In this document: positions 1 to 9,318 of the stretch, piece by piece
Layout: the number at the start of each line of letters is the position of its first letter
Numbering within the stretch: position 1 is the first letter of the stretch
Origin: Desulfatitalea sp.
GTDB taxonomy: Bacteria; Desulfobacterota; Desulfobacteria; Desulfobacterales; Desulfosarcinaceae
Direction of reading: 5' to 3'
Assembly (NCBI GenBank): GCA_013041835.1
Contig: JABDRH010000690.1
Location: forward strand, 1-18,002
Length of the DNA: 18,002 nucleotides
The notes under the pieces: generated by a model
Database searches by the model: none
The model's input: only the letters and a program-made list of their open reading frames with translations
Told to the model about the DNA's origin: nothing
Position numbers and translations under genes: made by a program

Positions 1-3000
1 GATCGGAGAAGACCACAGCGTCGCCATCACCTTGACTCAAGCGGAAAAAACATGGCTGGCCGGCCATCCGGAGATCCGCGTCAGCAGCGAACCGGACTAT
101 GCCCCCTTTGATTTTCGCATCGATGGCAAGCCGGCGGGATACTCCATCGACTACGTGAATCTGATCGCCGAACGACTGGGAATCAAGCTTGAATTTGTTC
201 AGGATAACTGGGCCGACCTGCTCGCAAAGGCCGAACGACGTGAGTTGGATCTGCTTCATACCATCTCCATGAGCCCACCGGAGCGCCGGGCTTTTCTTAT
301 TTTTACAAAGCCTTATAAGCAGACTCTCAATGCCATCGTCACCCGGAAGGAGAGCGTTGATATCGCGGATATCGACAGCCTGAACGGTCGAACCATCGCC
401 CTGGTGTCCGGCGATTCCATCATCGCAGCCCTGCGCAGCATTGTTCCCGACCTGCGGATCATCCAGGTGGAAAGCTATGAGCAGGCCCTGAAAGCCGTGG
501 CCTTTGGCCGGGCGGAGGCCACCATTACCGAACTGCCCATCGCCGGCTACCTCATCCGCAGCCTCGGGCTCATCAACCTCAAGGTTGCGGCCGAAGTGAC
601 TCAAGTCGAAGGGCGCGATCAGCGCTATCGCCTGGCGGCGCGAAAAGATTGGCCGGAACTGATCCCGATTCTGGAAAAAGCAATGGACAGCATCACCCGG
701 GAGGAGGTGTTGGCGCTTGAAAACCGGTGGCTGGCGCTGCCGGAGGCCGCGGCGGGAGGCCCTAAAACGATCGACACGGTGGCCTTTAACCAAACCGGTT
801 TTGTTCTCAGGTGGCTTGGCGTCGGCTTTCTTGTTTTCGGCACCGTCGTGTTGCTGGTCTGGGCAAAACGCGGACGTTCCGGGCACCTTTCCATCCGGGA
901 GACCATCTTCCTGGTGTCTTTCGTTTTCATCGGTCTTATTGCCTTTATTGCATCCCTCGTCGGTCAGCTCTACGAGGGCGAAAAACGACAAATCGAAATC
1001 GAAGAGCGCAGACACAGGTCCTTTCTCCTGGCCCTTGAGCTGAAGCAATCGTCCGATGATCTCACCCGTTTTGCACGCACGTATGTTGTCACCGGCGATC
1101 CTAAATATGAGACGTTTTATTGGGATATCATCGCCATTCGCGACGGAAACCGGCCACATCCCGCCAACTTCACGACCACCTTTTGGGACCTTGTGGCCGC
1201 TGGCCGCCTCGCGCCGGATACCGCCGGTGAAACTTACAGCATCCGGCAACAGATGATGACCCTGGAGTTTACCCAGGCCGAACAGCAAAAGCTGGCCTCG
1301 GCCAAAAAAGAGTCCGATGCCCTGGTCCGGCGGGAGACCGTGGCCATGAACGCGGTGAAAGGACGATTCCAGGACGCCCAGGGCCGATTCACCGTCAAAG
1401 GCGATCCCGACATGCGGATGGCGCGCAGGATCATGCATGACCTGGAGTACCATGAAGCCAAGGGGCGCATCATGAAACCGCTGGATGCATTCTTCTCCGA
1501 GCTTGAATTGCGCACGGCCAACGAGTTGAATATCATCCGGGGTCGCAACAACGCCCTTATTATCGCCATTGCGTTGCTCACCGTGATGACCATCGGGGTG
1601 GCCGTCTACGTCTTCTTTCTCTTGAAACGCACCATCATTGCACCGCTGTCCTGCATGGAAAAAAGCATCAACCGGATCAGCGCCGGCGAAAGAAATCTTC
1701 AGCTCGAAATCGGCGCCGGGAATGAAATCGGACGGCTGGCAGACGCCTTTAACCGGATGTTGTCGGAACGAAACCAGGCCGAAGCGGCACTGCAACAGGC
1801 CAAGGAGAGAGCCGAAGCCGCCAACCGGGCGAAAAGCATTTTCCTGGCCAACATGTCCCATGAGATTCGTACCCCAATGAACGCCATATTGGGCTACTCC
1901 CAAATCATGCAACATGATGCCAACCTGTCGCCCAAACAGCTAAAACACATAGATATTATCAATCGCAGCGGTGATCATCTGCTGGCATTGATCAACGATG
2001 TGCTCGAGATGTCCAAAATCGAAGCCGGACGCATCGAACTGAATCCCACCCCTTTTGATTTGCATGCCCTCATCGACGATCTGGATTTGATGTTCCGGTT
2101 GCGCACGGATGAAAAAGGGCTGGCATTTGAGGTGACGCGCGACGAACAGCTTCCCCGTTATATCAAGGCCGACGAAGGCAAGGTCCGCCAGGTGCTCATC
2201 AACCTGATGGGCAATGCGGTCAAATTCACCTCCCATGGCGAGATCCGGCTCCAGGTCCGCTGGACGCATGCCAATGGGACAATACCGCTAAAGTCCCCTG
2301 CGAATATCAGGCTCATTTTCGATGTGATCGATACCGGCCCGGGCGTATCCCAAGCGCAGGCTGAAAAGATTTTCGAAGCCTTCGAGCAGACCGATACCGG
2401 CTTCCGGATCGAAGGCGGCACCGGTCTGGGCCTGACCATCAGCCGGCGGTATGCCCGCATGATGGGCGGAGACGTTACCGTGCGGCGTCGCCCTAAAGGC
2501 GGAAGCCGATTCTGCTTCGCACTGCCGGCACGCAAAGCCCAAGCCGCCATGGCGGAGCCCCATGTTGTCGACCGGCCAAAAGTGTTAAGCATAAAAGAGG
2601 GCCCACCCCCCCGGGTCCTCGTGGTCGATGACCGGGAATTCAATGTGGACATTCTGGAAAAAATGCTGGTCCGGGTAGGCTTTCAAGTGCTTCGCGCCGC
2701 TGATGGCCAGCAGGCAGTGGAAAAGTTTTCAGATCAGCGGCCCGATGCGGTGCTCATGGATGTGCGTATGCCTGTTATGGACGGTATAACGGCCACCCAA
2801 CAAATCCGAGCCATTGAAAAAAAGGGGGGGGCCGCCGCCCGCCAGCCTGAGAACCGGCCGTGCGTCATCATTGCCGTGAGCGCCAGTTCCCTCGAATACC
2901 AGCGCCGCAAGATCATGCGGAAAGGTCTGGCCAATGCATTTATCAGCAAACCCTTCAAAGAGGCCGAAATCCTCGAAACGCTTCGCCAGCATCTCGGTCT

Positions 3001-3289
3001 TGAATATCTTTACCAAGCAACGCCCATGCAGGCGGAAAACACCTCGCCTGATCTTGCGCCTGAAGCGGCCGGCAGCAAGACCGCGAGCCTGCCGGAGCCG
3101 CTGGCGGCACAGCTGCGAGAAGCCGCGATCAAGCTGGACGTGGACCAGTTCCATGAGCTGATCGCGCAGGTGCAGCATCACGACGGCCGACTTGCCGGAA
3201 CTTTGCGCCGCATGGTGGATCGGTTTGATTTTGAATCTCTCGGCAAGCTGCTCGACGACACCGTCGAGGGACAGGAGACCCTTCGGTGA
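1..3289 (+). CDS. Hybrid sensor histidine kinase/response regulator with solute-binding domain, 5' end outside window
   Basis: The frame is open to the left edge, so the TTG at 32 is not the true start; numbering below uses it as residue 1. Domain order: a periplasmic type-3 solute-binding domain (about 10-235; PDYAPFDF and GYSIDYVNLIAERLG are typical); membrane segments near 257-277 and 290-311; an extracytoplasmic region (about 312-505) with FARTYVVTGDPKYETFYWDI, resembling a sensor region seen in some chemoreceptors; a third membrane segment near 508-531; HAMP; HisKA with NMSHEIRTPMNAILGY (phospho-His 610); HATPase with N box, DTGPGVS and GGTGLGLTIS; a receiver with VLVVDD and phospho-Asp 910. 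A helical tail of roughly 60 residues, of unknown role, follows. It probably senses a small solute at the inner membrane, in BvgS-like style. Its stop overlaps the next gene's GTG start (GTGA). The ligand is unknown; an amino acid or betaine is only a guess. Confidence 0.93.
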   Translation, partial: IGEDHSVAITLTQAEKTWLAGHPEIRVSSEPDYAPFDFRIDGKPAGYSIDYVNLIAERLGIKLEFVQDNWADLLAKAERRELDLLHTISMSPPERRAFLIFTKPYKQTLNAIVTRKESVDIADIDSLNGRTIALVSGDSIIAALRSIVPDLRIIQVESYEQALKAVAFGRAEATITELPIAGYLIRSLGLINLKVAAEVTQVEGRDQRYRLAARKDWPELIPILEKAMDSITREEVLALENRWLALPEAAAGGPKTIDTVAFNQTGFVLRWLGVGFLVFGTVVLLVWAKRGRSGHLSIRETIFLVSFVFIGLIAFIASLVGQLYEGEKRQIEIEERRHRSFLLALELKQSSDDLTRFARTYVVTGDPKYETFYWDIIAIRDGNRPHPANFTTTFWDLVAAGRLAPDTAGETYSIRQQMMTLEFTQAEQQKLASAKKESDALVRRETVAMNAVKGRFQDAQGRFTVKGDPDMRMARRIMHDLEYHEAKGRIMKPLDAFFSELELRTANELNIIRGRNNALIIAIALLTVMTIGVAVYVFFLLKRTIIAPLSCMEKSINRISAGERNLQLEIGAGNEIGRLADAFNRMLSERNQAEAALQQAKERAEAANRAKSIFLANMSHEIRTPMNAILGYSQIMQHDANLSPKQLKHIDIINRSGDHLLALINDVLEMSKIEAGRIELNPTPFDLHALIDDLDLMFRLRTDEKGLAFEVTRDEQLPRYIKADEGKVRQVLINLMGNAVKFTSHGEIRLQVRWTHANGTIPLKSPANIRLIFDVIDTGPGVSQAQAEKIFEAFEQTDTGFRIEGGTGLGLTISRRYARMMGGDVTVRRRPKGGSRFCFALPARKAQAAMAEPHVVDRPKVLSIKEGPPPRVLVVDDREFNVDILEKMLVRVGFQVLRAADGQQAVEKFSDQRPDAVLMDVRMPVMDGITATQQIRAIEKKGGAAARQPENRPCVIIAVSASSLEYQRRKIMRKGLANAFISKPFKEAEILETLRQHLGLEYLYQATPMQAENTSPDLAPEAAGSKTASLPEPLAAQLREAAIKLDVDQFHELIAQVQHHDGRLAGTLRRMVDRFDFESLGKLLDDTVEGQETLR

Positions 3290-4563
3290 ACAAAACAGGC
3301 CCAAAAGGAATCATTCTCATCGTGGACGACACGCCGGCCAACCTGCATTTGTTGACGGAGATACTCAAAGAGGCCGACTACAGGGTCAGGCCGGCGCCCA
3401 GCGGCCCGTTGGCCATCAGGTCGGCCCAAAGCGATCCACCGGATCTCATCCTGTTGGACATCAACATGCCTGAGATGAACGGATTCGAGGTATGCCGCAG
3501 GCTCAAGGCGGATGACCGGCTGAAGTCAATTCCGATCTTGTTCATCAGCGCCCTGACCGACACCGATGATAAAGTGCGCGCCTTTCATGCCGGGGGGTTG
3601 GACTACATCACCAAGCCGTTTCAAGCCGAAGAGGTGTTGGCCCGGGTCGACACCCACGTACGCGTCAGGCGTTACCAGGTTGAACTCCAACAGAGAAACG
3701 AGCTGCTTGAGAAAACGCTGGATAATTTGCATGCCGCCCAGGACAGGCTTGTCCAATCGGAGAAAATGGCTTCACTGGGGGTACTCACCGCGGGTATCGC
3801 CCACGAAATCAACAACCCCATCAACTTCATCAAAACCGGGGCCAAGGCTTTGGAACGAGACATGCGGGACGTGCGCAAACTGCTCGACATCTATGATCAA
3901 TGCGGCCTTTCCTGCACCGATGCAACGGCGCAGAATCGCCTCCGGGCCATTAAGTCCGAAATTGACTACCATGAGCTGAGCAGTGAAATGCCCACGCTGG
4001 TCAAAAACATCATCATGGGCGTAACACGCGCCGAAGAGATCGTGAAGGGCCTGCGGATCTATGCCCAGCCGGAAAAGCAGCTCAAGGTGCCGGCCAGACT
4101 GGATGAACTGATCGAAACAACGCTCGTGTTGTTGAAAAATCGATATAAGGATGGTGTGGTCATCAACAGAGAATATGCCGAATTGCCTGCCATCCCGGCG
4201 CAACCCGGCCGGCTGATGCAGGTGTTCAGCAATGTCATCGGCAATGCCATTGATGCCGTCGCCACAAATCGTGAAGATCGCACGCCGGCGATCGATATCC
4301 ATACCGGCACCCAGCAAGCAGATGGTGTCCAATACGCCGTGGCGCACATCCGTGACAACGGCCCGGGAATCAGCGAGGCGATCAAAAGCAAAATATTCGA
4401 TCCATTTTTTACCACCAAGGACATCGGTAAAGGGATTGGTCTTGGTTTGTCCATTAGTTACGGCATCGTGCGCGACCACGATGGTCGCATCCATGTCGGC
4501 GATTGTGATGGGCGCGGCGCGGTCGTTTCGATACTACTACCCATGAACCAGGAGGGGGTATGA
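3286..4563 (+). CDS. Cytoplasmic response regulator-histidine kinase (REC-HisKA-HATPase)
   Basis: 425 residues with no signal peptide or membrane segment, so cytoplasmic. The N-terminal receiver (about 6-125) has ILIVDDTPANL, phospho-acceptor Asp58 in LLDINMPEMNG, and the conserved Lys in ITKPF. A coiled-coil linker (about 125-160) leads to a HisKA domain with GIAHEINNPINFI (His173). The HATPase domain has the N box NVIGNAIDAV, DNGPGIS and GKGIGLGLSISYGIV. The GTG start at 3286 overlaps the upstream stop, and the 3' end overlaps the next ATG, so all three kinases are probably translationally coupled. A kinase with its own N-terminal receiver can take phosphate from, or be tuned by, another kinase; the membrane kinase upstream is the obvious partner. 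No DNA-binding or enzymatic output is present. The partner choice is inference from gene order. Confidence 0.93.
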   Translation: MNKTGPKGIILIVDDTPANLHLLTEILKEADYRVRPAPSGPLAIRSAQSDPPDLILLDINMPEMNGFEVCRRLKADDRLKSIPILFISALTDTDDKVRAFHAGGLDYITKPFQAEEVLARVDTHVRVRRYQVELQQRNELLEKTLDNLHAAQDRLVQSEKMASLGVLTAGIAHEINNPINFIKTGAKALERDMRDVRKLLDIYDQCGLSCTDATAQNRLRAIKSEIDYHELSSEMPTLVKNIIMGVTRAEEIVKGLRIYAQPEKQLKVPARLDELIETTLVLLKNRYKDGVVINREYAELPAIPAQPGRLMQVFSNVIGNAIDAVATNREDRTPAIDIHTGTQQADGVQYAVAHIRDNGPGISEAIKSKIFDPFFTTKDIGKGIGLGLSISYGIVRDHDGRIHVGDCDGRGAVVSILLPMNQEGV

Positions 4564-6923
4564 CATCAAGCCCTGCAGAACCGAAAGCATCCATGCTTTA
4601 CGTGGACGACGACCTGGAGAACCTGGAAAGCTTCAAAGCCCTCTTTCGGCGCAACTACGATGTCTATTTGGCCCGTTCGGCCCGGGAGGCCATTGACATA
4701 CTGGGCCGGCGCCAGATCCAGGTGTTGATCACCGATCAGCGCATGCCGGAAATGACCGGCAGTGAACTGCTGGAGGCCGTGGCGGATCAATATCCGCACA
4801 TGCTGCGCTTCATGCTGACCGGATTCTCCGATTTCGATCCCCTGGTGACCGCCTTGAACGATGGGCGGCTGCAAGGCTTGTTCTTAAAGCCGATAGATGC
4901 AGAAAAGATGGAATCACGCATCGAACAAGGCTTGGCCGAATACTATCTGGAGATGGAAAACGAAATGCTCTACACCTCGCTTCGTGAGAGTGAAAGGCAG
5001 ATCAGAACCCAGCTTGCCGAACTCGAACAACTTTACGCCGCCGCTCCCGTTGGCCTTGCATTGGTGGACAGGAATCTGCGCATCGTTCGAATCAATGAAA
5101 AATTGGCCGAAATCGACGGTTTCTCGGTACAAGCGCATCTTGGCAAATCGATCGATGAAGTGGTGCCGGAACTGTCGGACCGGCTTGATCCGATCTATCA
5201 GCAGGTCCTTCAAACGGGAGAGCCCGTCGTCGACATCGAGCTTCACGGTACGACAGCCAAGCAACCGGGCGTCGAACGGGACTGGCTGGGAAATTACTAT
5301 CCGTTTGCCAACAGTGACGGCGAGGTGATCGGAGTCATCGTCGGCGTAGTGGAAATTACCGCAATGCGCCAGGTCGAAAGAACGGCGGAAGAAGCGCGCC
5401 TGTTTGCTGAGAACCTGCTAAAGACGGCCAATTCCATGATCATCAGCCTGGACAACCAGGGATGCATCCGTCTGGTAAACCCGACAGTGGAAGCCCTGAC
5501 CGGCTATACCAAGGAAGAACTGATCGGACGAAACTGGTTTGAGCTCGTTGTTCCGCTGGAAACCTATCCCGAGGTATGGGCGGAATTCGACCGTTTGATA
5601 AAAGGCGGGTTACCCCATGTATTTGAAAATCCCATCAAGATAAAAGATGGGAGCGAACGTATTATATCCTGGAGCAACAGCGAGCTAGTCAAAAACGGGA
5701 AGATCATCGGGACCCTATCCGTTGGCATCGACATCACCCAGCGAAAGCTTGTCGAAAAGGAAATAAACCATCTGGCCGATCAGCTTCGACAGTCCCAGAA
5801 GATGGAGGCCATCGGCACCCTGGCCGGCGGCATCGCCCATGACTTCAACAATATTCTCAGCCCCATCATCGGCTACGCCGAAATCATCATGAACGATGTC
5901 GCCCCGGACAGCGATATCGGCAATCAGGCCAAAGAAATTTTGAGAGCCGGATTGCGGGCCCGGGATCTGACCAACCAAATACTGACCTTCAGCCGGGAAA
6001 AGGAGCAGGAGAAGAGGCCGCTGAAAATTCAACCCGTACTTAAAGAGGCGTTGAAGCTGCTACGCGCCTCTTTGCCCACCACTATCGAACTGAACCAACG
6101 CATCGACACTAGTTGCGGCCCCATCCTGGGCGATCCGACACAGTGTTACCAGGTGATCATGAATCTTTGCACCAATGCCTTTCAAGCCATGCAGCAACAA
6201 GGCGGCCTGATCGAAGTGGCCGTGGAAGAGGTGTCGATCACCGAAGCAGACCAGCCGCAGTTCATGGAAATCAAGCCCGGACGATACGTAAGGTTATCGG
6301 TGAGCGACACCGGTCCGGGTATCGATCCGGAGATCATGGAACGGATTTTCGACCCCTACTTTACCACCAAGCGGATGAAAAGCGGCACCGGTCTGGGATT
6401 GTCCGTGGTGCACGGCATTGTCAAAAGCCATGCCGGCACCATCAAGGTTTACAGCGAACCGGGCAAAGGCACCACCTTTACCATTTATCTGCCCCGGTTT
6501 ACCGACCATCAAGTCGAACCGGAACTTGATGATCAGTCCCCCGTTCCCGGCGGCAGTGAATCCATCCTGATCGTGGACGACGAACCGGCCATCGTTCAGG
6601 TCGTGCAGCATCAACTGGAACGGCTGGGATATAAAGTCACCGGTTACGTCGACCCCCGCGAAGCGTTGTCCGCCTTTCGGACCCATCCCAACGCCTATGA
6701 CCTGATCCTTACCGATATGACGATGCCTCACATGACCGGACTAGAGCTTGCAAGCGAGGCCCGCACCATCAATCCCAGCATCCGGCTGGTGGTCTGCACG
6801 GGATTCAGCGATATCATCAACCGCAAAAAAATCACCCGCGACGGCATCCATCGCATGGTCATGAAACCGATCATCCAAAGCGAAATCGCCAATATTATCC
6901 GGGATGTATTGGATGGAGCTTAA
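4560..6923 (+). CDS. Hybrid histidine kinase REC-PAS-PAS-HisKA-HATPase-REC
   Basis: 787 residues, cytoplasmic. An N-terminal receiver (about 10-130) has MLYVDDD, Asp59 in LITDQRMPEMTG, and FLKPID. Two PAS domains follow: one near 155-275, starting YAAAPVGLALVDRNLRIVRI, and one near 285-400 with MIISLDNQGCIRLVNPTVEA and YTKEELIGRNW. HisKA has GTLAGGIAHDFNNILSPIIGY (His427), the subclass often seen in PAS hybrid kinases. HATPase has NLCTNAFQAM, DTGPGID and GTGLGLSVVHGIV. The C-terminal receiver (about 665-785) has ILIVDDEP, Asp719 in LILTDMTMP, and MKPI. The ATG at 4560 overlaps the previous stop and is preceded by a strong ribosome site (AGGAGG around 4550-4555), so it may also initiate independently. 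Two receivers around one kinase core suit an intermediate in a phosphorelay. The stop overlaps the stop of the opposing barrel gene. Confidence 0.94.
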   Translation: MTSSPAEPKASMLYVDDDLENLESFKALFRRNYDVYLARSAREAIDILGRRQIQVLITDQRMPEMTGSELLEAVADQYPHMLRFMLTGFSDFDPLVTALNDGRLQGLFLKPIDAEKMESRIEQGLAEYYLEMENEMLYTSLRESERQIRTQLAELEQLYAAAPVGLALVDRNLRIVRINEKLAEIDGFSVQAHLGKSIDEVVPELSDRLDPIYQQVLQTGEPVVDIELHGTTAKQPGVERDWLGNYYPFANSDGEVIGVIVGVVEITAMRQVERTAEEARLFAENLLKTANSMIISLDNQGCIRLVNPTVEALTGYTKEELIGRNWFELVVPLETYPEVWAEFDRLIKGGLPHVFENPIKIKDGSERIISWSNSELVKNGKIIGTLSVGIDITQRKLVEKEINHLADQLRQSQKMEAIGTLAGGIAHDFNNILSPIIGYAEIIMNDVAPDSDIGNQAKEILRAGLRARDLTNQILTFSREKEQEKRPLKIQPVLKEALKLLRASLPTTIELNQRIDTSCGPILGDPTQCYQVIMNLCTNAFQAMQQQGGLIEVAVEEVSITEADQPQFMEIKPGRYVRLSVSDTGPGIDPEIMERIFDPYFTTKRMKSGTGLGLSVVHGIVKSHAGTIKVYSEPGKGTTFTIYLPRFTDHQVEPELDDQSPVPGGSESILIVDDEPAIVQVVQHQLERLGYKVTGYVDPREALSAFRTHPNAYDLILTDMTMPHMTGLELASEARTINPSIRLVVCTGFSDIINRKKITRDGIHRMVMKPIIQSEIANIIRDVLDGA

Positions 6924-8140
6924 AAATAATATCCGAAATTGATATTGAAACGATATTCCCATTCATTCGTGAGATTCTCCCCGAAACGGTTGCTCGCAAA
7001 ATAGGGCAGACCCGGGGGCGTGCCATAGCCGGATTTATTCCCGATAAAATCATTTCCATTGGCGTAAACCAGATCCGTGTAAATGAACCATCCGCCATGT
7101 GCCCAGGCAGATCCGAAAGTCAACATCCGGCTATCGTTGAATCCGCTCTCGTCCTTGACGATTGAACTGTATTCGATATACGGCAGGATGTAATCCAACC
7201 AATCCACCGCGTCGGTATCAAAACGGTAGCTCAAGGAGGCAGCCGGTATCCATGCACGAGCGGCCACCAAAGTAGGAAAGTCAAACGCACCCATTGTAAC
7301 GAGCTTGTCCGTTCCTTCCGGCTGGTTCTCGTCCACATCAAGAGAATAGTAGGTCAACTGCAAGGCCAGGGTTGCGTCGCCAAATTTAGGCACCGCATGG
7401 ATCGAACCGGCGAAATGACTTCCATCATCCTGGCTGCCATTGCTGTTGAGCAGGCCGTATTGAAACGAGGCGCCAATGTCCATGTCGCCCAACGCATAAA
7501 TACCGCGCACGTTGATCTGATGGCGCTCTTCATAGCCGGAGCCGGTTTCATCAACAACATCATATGAATATCGCGTGCTGTCTTCGGTGGCGCCAAAATA
7601 GGTCCCTTCATCAGCGCAATAGTAGCCCACATCGACTGTGAGTTCTCCGAAATGACGTGTATACTTGATGCCCAGATCCATATCATCCGACAGCCCCACA
7701 TAGAAATGCAAATCGAAAAAGAAACTCCGGGAGACACCATATGGGCCGGGCCCGAAAGGCACGCGGTTCACCCCCATCTGAAGTTGCGCTTCATCGGCAA
7801 AATGGTATCCTACCCAGCCGGTGTGCAAGAAGTGATATCCGTCATGGTTGCTGGCCGCATAGCCCGGATAGAAACGATATTCCACCTTGGCCGCCCAGGG
7901 GCCGTGCAAGTAGTCCAAGTTAATGCGAAAGGTATCAAGGGCGAATGTGCCGCCATCCCCTTCGGCACGGGAGGGGTGGCCCACATCCGGTCCATAGTCG
8001 CCAATCGTATAACTCACGCGCATTGCACCACCGATATCAAGGTCGCCCACCTGAAAGGCCCGGACGGCATCCGCGCCAGCGAAAAAAAAGACCGCGTAAA
8101 CGAACCAACCCAAGATAAAAGCGTTTCTTTTAACTTGCAT
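6920..8140 (-). CDS. Outer-membrane beta-barrel (porin-like) protein of the glycine betaine operon
   Basis: 406 residues. A signal peptide is clear: Lys/Arg near the start, a hydrophobic core FILGWFVYAVFFFAGA, and a likely cleavage after AVRA (about residue 28). The mature part has no hydrophobic helices. It alternates aromatic and polar residues and is rich in Tyr, Gly and Asp, and it ends in NINFGYYF with a terminal Phe, the usual signal for BamA-dependent barrel insertion. The strand-like repeats resemble phosphate-selective or general porins, but I cannot name the family. The gene starts 24 bases after the proX stop, in the same direction, with a modest AAGGTG ribosome site, and is the last gene of the proVWX-porin unit. 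Its position suggests that it lets betaine, or a related solute, cross the outer membrane; this is inference. Confidence 0.85.
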   Translation of the reverse strand: MQVKRNAFILGWFVYAVFFFAGADAVRAFQVGDLDIGGAMRVSYTIGDYGPDVGHPSRAEGDGGTFALDTFRINLDYLHGPWAAKVEYRFYPGYAASNHDGYHFLHTGWVGYHFADEAQLQMGVNRVPFGPGPYGVSRSFFFDLHFYVGLSDDMDLGIKYTRHFGELTVDVGYYCADEGTYFGATEDSTRYSYDVVDETGSGYEERHQINVRGIYALGDMDIGASFQYGLLNSNGSQDDGSHFAGSIHAVPKFGDATLALQLTYYSLDVDENQPEGTDKLVTMGAFDFPTLVAARAWIPAASLSYRFDTDAVDWLDYILPYIEYSSIVKDESGFNDSRMLTFGSAWAHGGWFIYTDLVYANGNDFIGNKSGYGTPPGLPYFASNRFGENLTNEWEYRFNINFGYYF

Positions 8141-8164
8141 GATCGATACACCTTTTCCCTTGGC

Positions 8165-9205
8165 CTACTTGGCCGCCGTGCGGGACTCGGCCAGCCAGCC
8201 GTCCCACTTTTCCTGGTTCTTGGCGATCCACTCGTCCACGTGGCGTTCAATGTCTTTCTGGGATTTTTCGCCTTCGTTCATGCGGGTATTCTGAGCGTTG
8301 ATGTCCATTAGCGGCAGCGCAAAAACCTGGAAGAACTTCTTGGCGGACGGATTGCTTTCGGCGAACTTCTTATTGGCCACGATGCGGATGTCCGAAACCA
8401 CGAACCCCAGTTTGATCGGGTCGGTGACGGCGCCCTCGATGCCCGAGGCGGTCATCCGCGCCACGGCGTTCTTTTGGGAATCCTTGGGAATGATCTTGGG
8501 CACATTGATCCACAGGACATCTTTGCCCGGCTTGAGCTTGAAGATGGTCCAGTTGGGCGCCCAGGTGTAGAAAAAGACCGGCTTGCCGCTTTTATAGCCG
8601 CCCAGGGCCGACGCCATGCCGGCCTCGTAGGCGGCTTTGACGGGATTGATGTGGTCGTCCAGGTCGTATACTTGCATGTGATGAGCAATGACATTTTCAC
8701 AACCCCAACCCGGCGGACAGGCAGTCAAGTCGGCCTTGCCGTCGCCGTTGACGTCAAAGGCTTTCTTCACCTCATCGCGCTTGAAATCATCGAGGCTCTT
8801 GATGTTGTACTTTTCCACCTCCCGCTTGGAAACCAGGTATCCCTGCAAACCGCCTGATTTGACCACGTAGCCGTATTTATCGGCTTTGTCGTAGAAGTTC
8901 TTAGGTAGCTGACTGTCATGGTTGGGGAACCATCCATTGGTCCAGTAGTCCACATCGCCCAGGGCTACTGAATTGTAAAAAATCGGATTCTGAAGATCCT
9001 TGGGCCGCTTGACCTCGTAGCCCAGTGATAGAAGCCCGCGACGCACCAGGGCCTCCTGGAAAAAGCCGGTATTCCAGGTGGCGCGGGCCGGCTGAACCGT
9101 CACGCCCTTTCCAGGCTTCGGGTCATCCGCCGATGCAAGTACCGACGGTACGGTCAACACCGCCGCCATCATCAACGTCAACAATGCTTTGAGTGCAATA
9201 CGCAT
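8165..9205 (-). CDS. proX: Glycine betaine ABC transporter periplasmic binding protein
   Basis: 346 residues from the ATG at 9205, chosen because GGGAGG sits just upstream and because a signal peptide (MRIALKALLTLMMAAVLT, cleavage near ASA) begins there. The open frame extends to 9259 without a better start. Family hallmarks of ProX are present: DVDYWTNGWFPNHD (Trp88, Trp92), the disulfide loop CPPGWGC (Cys163, Cys169, with Trp167), and PVFFYTWAPNW (Trp215, Trp219). In ProX, tryptophans at the equivalent positions form the aromatic cage that holds the quaternary ammonium group by cation-pi contacts, so glycine betaine or proline betaine is the expected ligand. It delivers the ligand to ProW/ProV. 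It lies 113 bases after proW, a wider gap than elsewhere in the operon, and that gap holds a terminator-like hairpin. Confidence 0.95.
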   Translation of the reverse strand: MRIALKALLTLMMAAVLTVPSVLASADDPKPGKGVTVQPARATWNTGFFQEALVRRGLLSLGYEVKRPKDLQNPIFYNSVALGDVDYWTNGWFPNHDSQLPKNFYDKADKYGYVVKSGGLQGYLVSKREVEKYNIKSLDDFKRDEVKKAFDVNGDGKADLTACPPGWGCENVIAHHMQVYDLDDHINPVKAAYEAGMASALGGYKSGKPVFFYTWAPNWTIFKLKPGKDVLWINVPKIIPKDSQKNAVARMTASGIEGAVTDPIKLGFVVSDIRIVANKKFAESNPSAKKFFQVFALPLMDINAQNTRMNEGEKSQKDIERHVDEWIAKNQEKWDGWLAESRTAAK

Positions 9206-9262
9206 AATCCCTCCCATGTTAGTGTGGCAAGGGTGCAGAAACGAAATGATTCCCCGCACCCC

Positions 9263-9289
9263 AAAAGCAAGATACCGGGTGATCCTTGC
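9263..9289 (-). terminator. Terminator-like hairpin between proW and proX
   Basis: On the minus strand, GCAAGGAT and ATCTTGC form a stem of about 7 pairs with one bulged G, around the 8-base loop CACCCGGT, followed directly by TTTT. It lies in the 113-base gap between the proW stop and the proX ribosome site. It could be a weak or partial terminator or a processing/stability element that lets proX be expressed at a level different from proV and proW. The stem is short and the T run only four long, so chance is a real alternative. Confidence 0.3.
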
Positions 9290-9318
9290 GGGCCAACCGG
9301 CAGCTTCTTATTTATCCC

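Noticed and set aside
3772..4494. Open frame of 240 codons antisense to the second kinase
   Set aside because: The sense frame contains HisKA and HATPase motifs throughout; the antisense frame has none.
7652..8311. Open frame of 219 codons on the plus strand across the barrel and proX genes
   Set aside because: It spans the junction of two well-supported minus-strand genes and has no motif or ribosome site.
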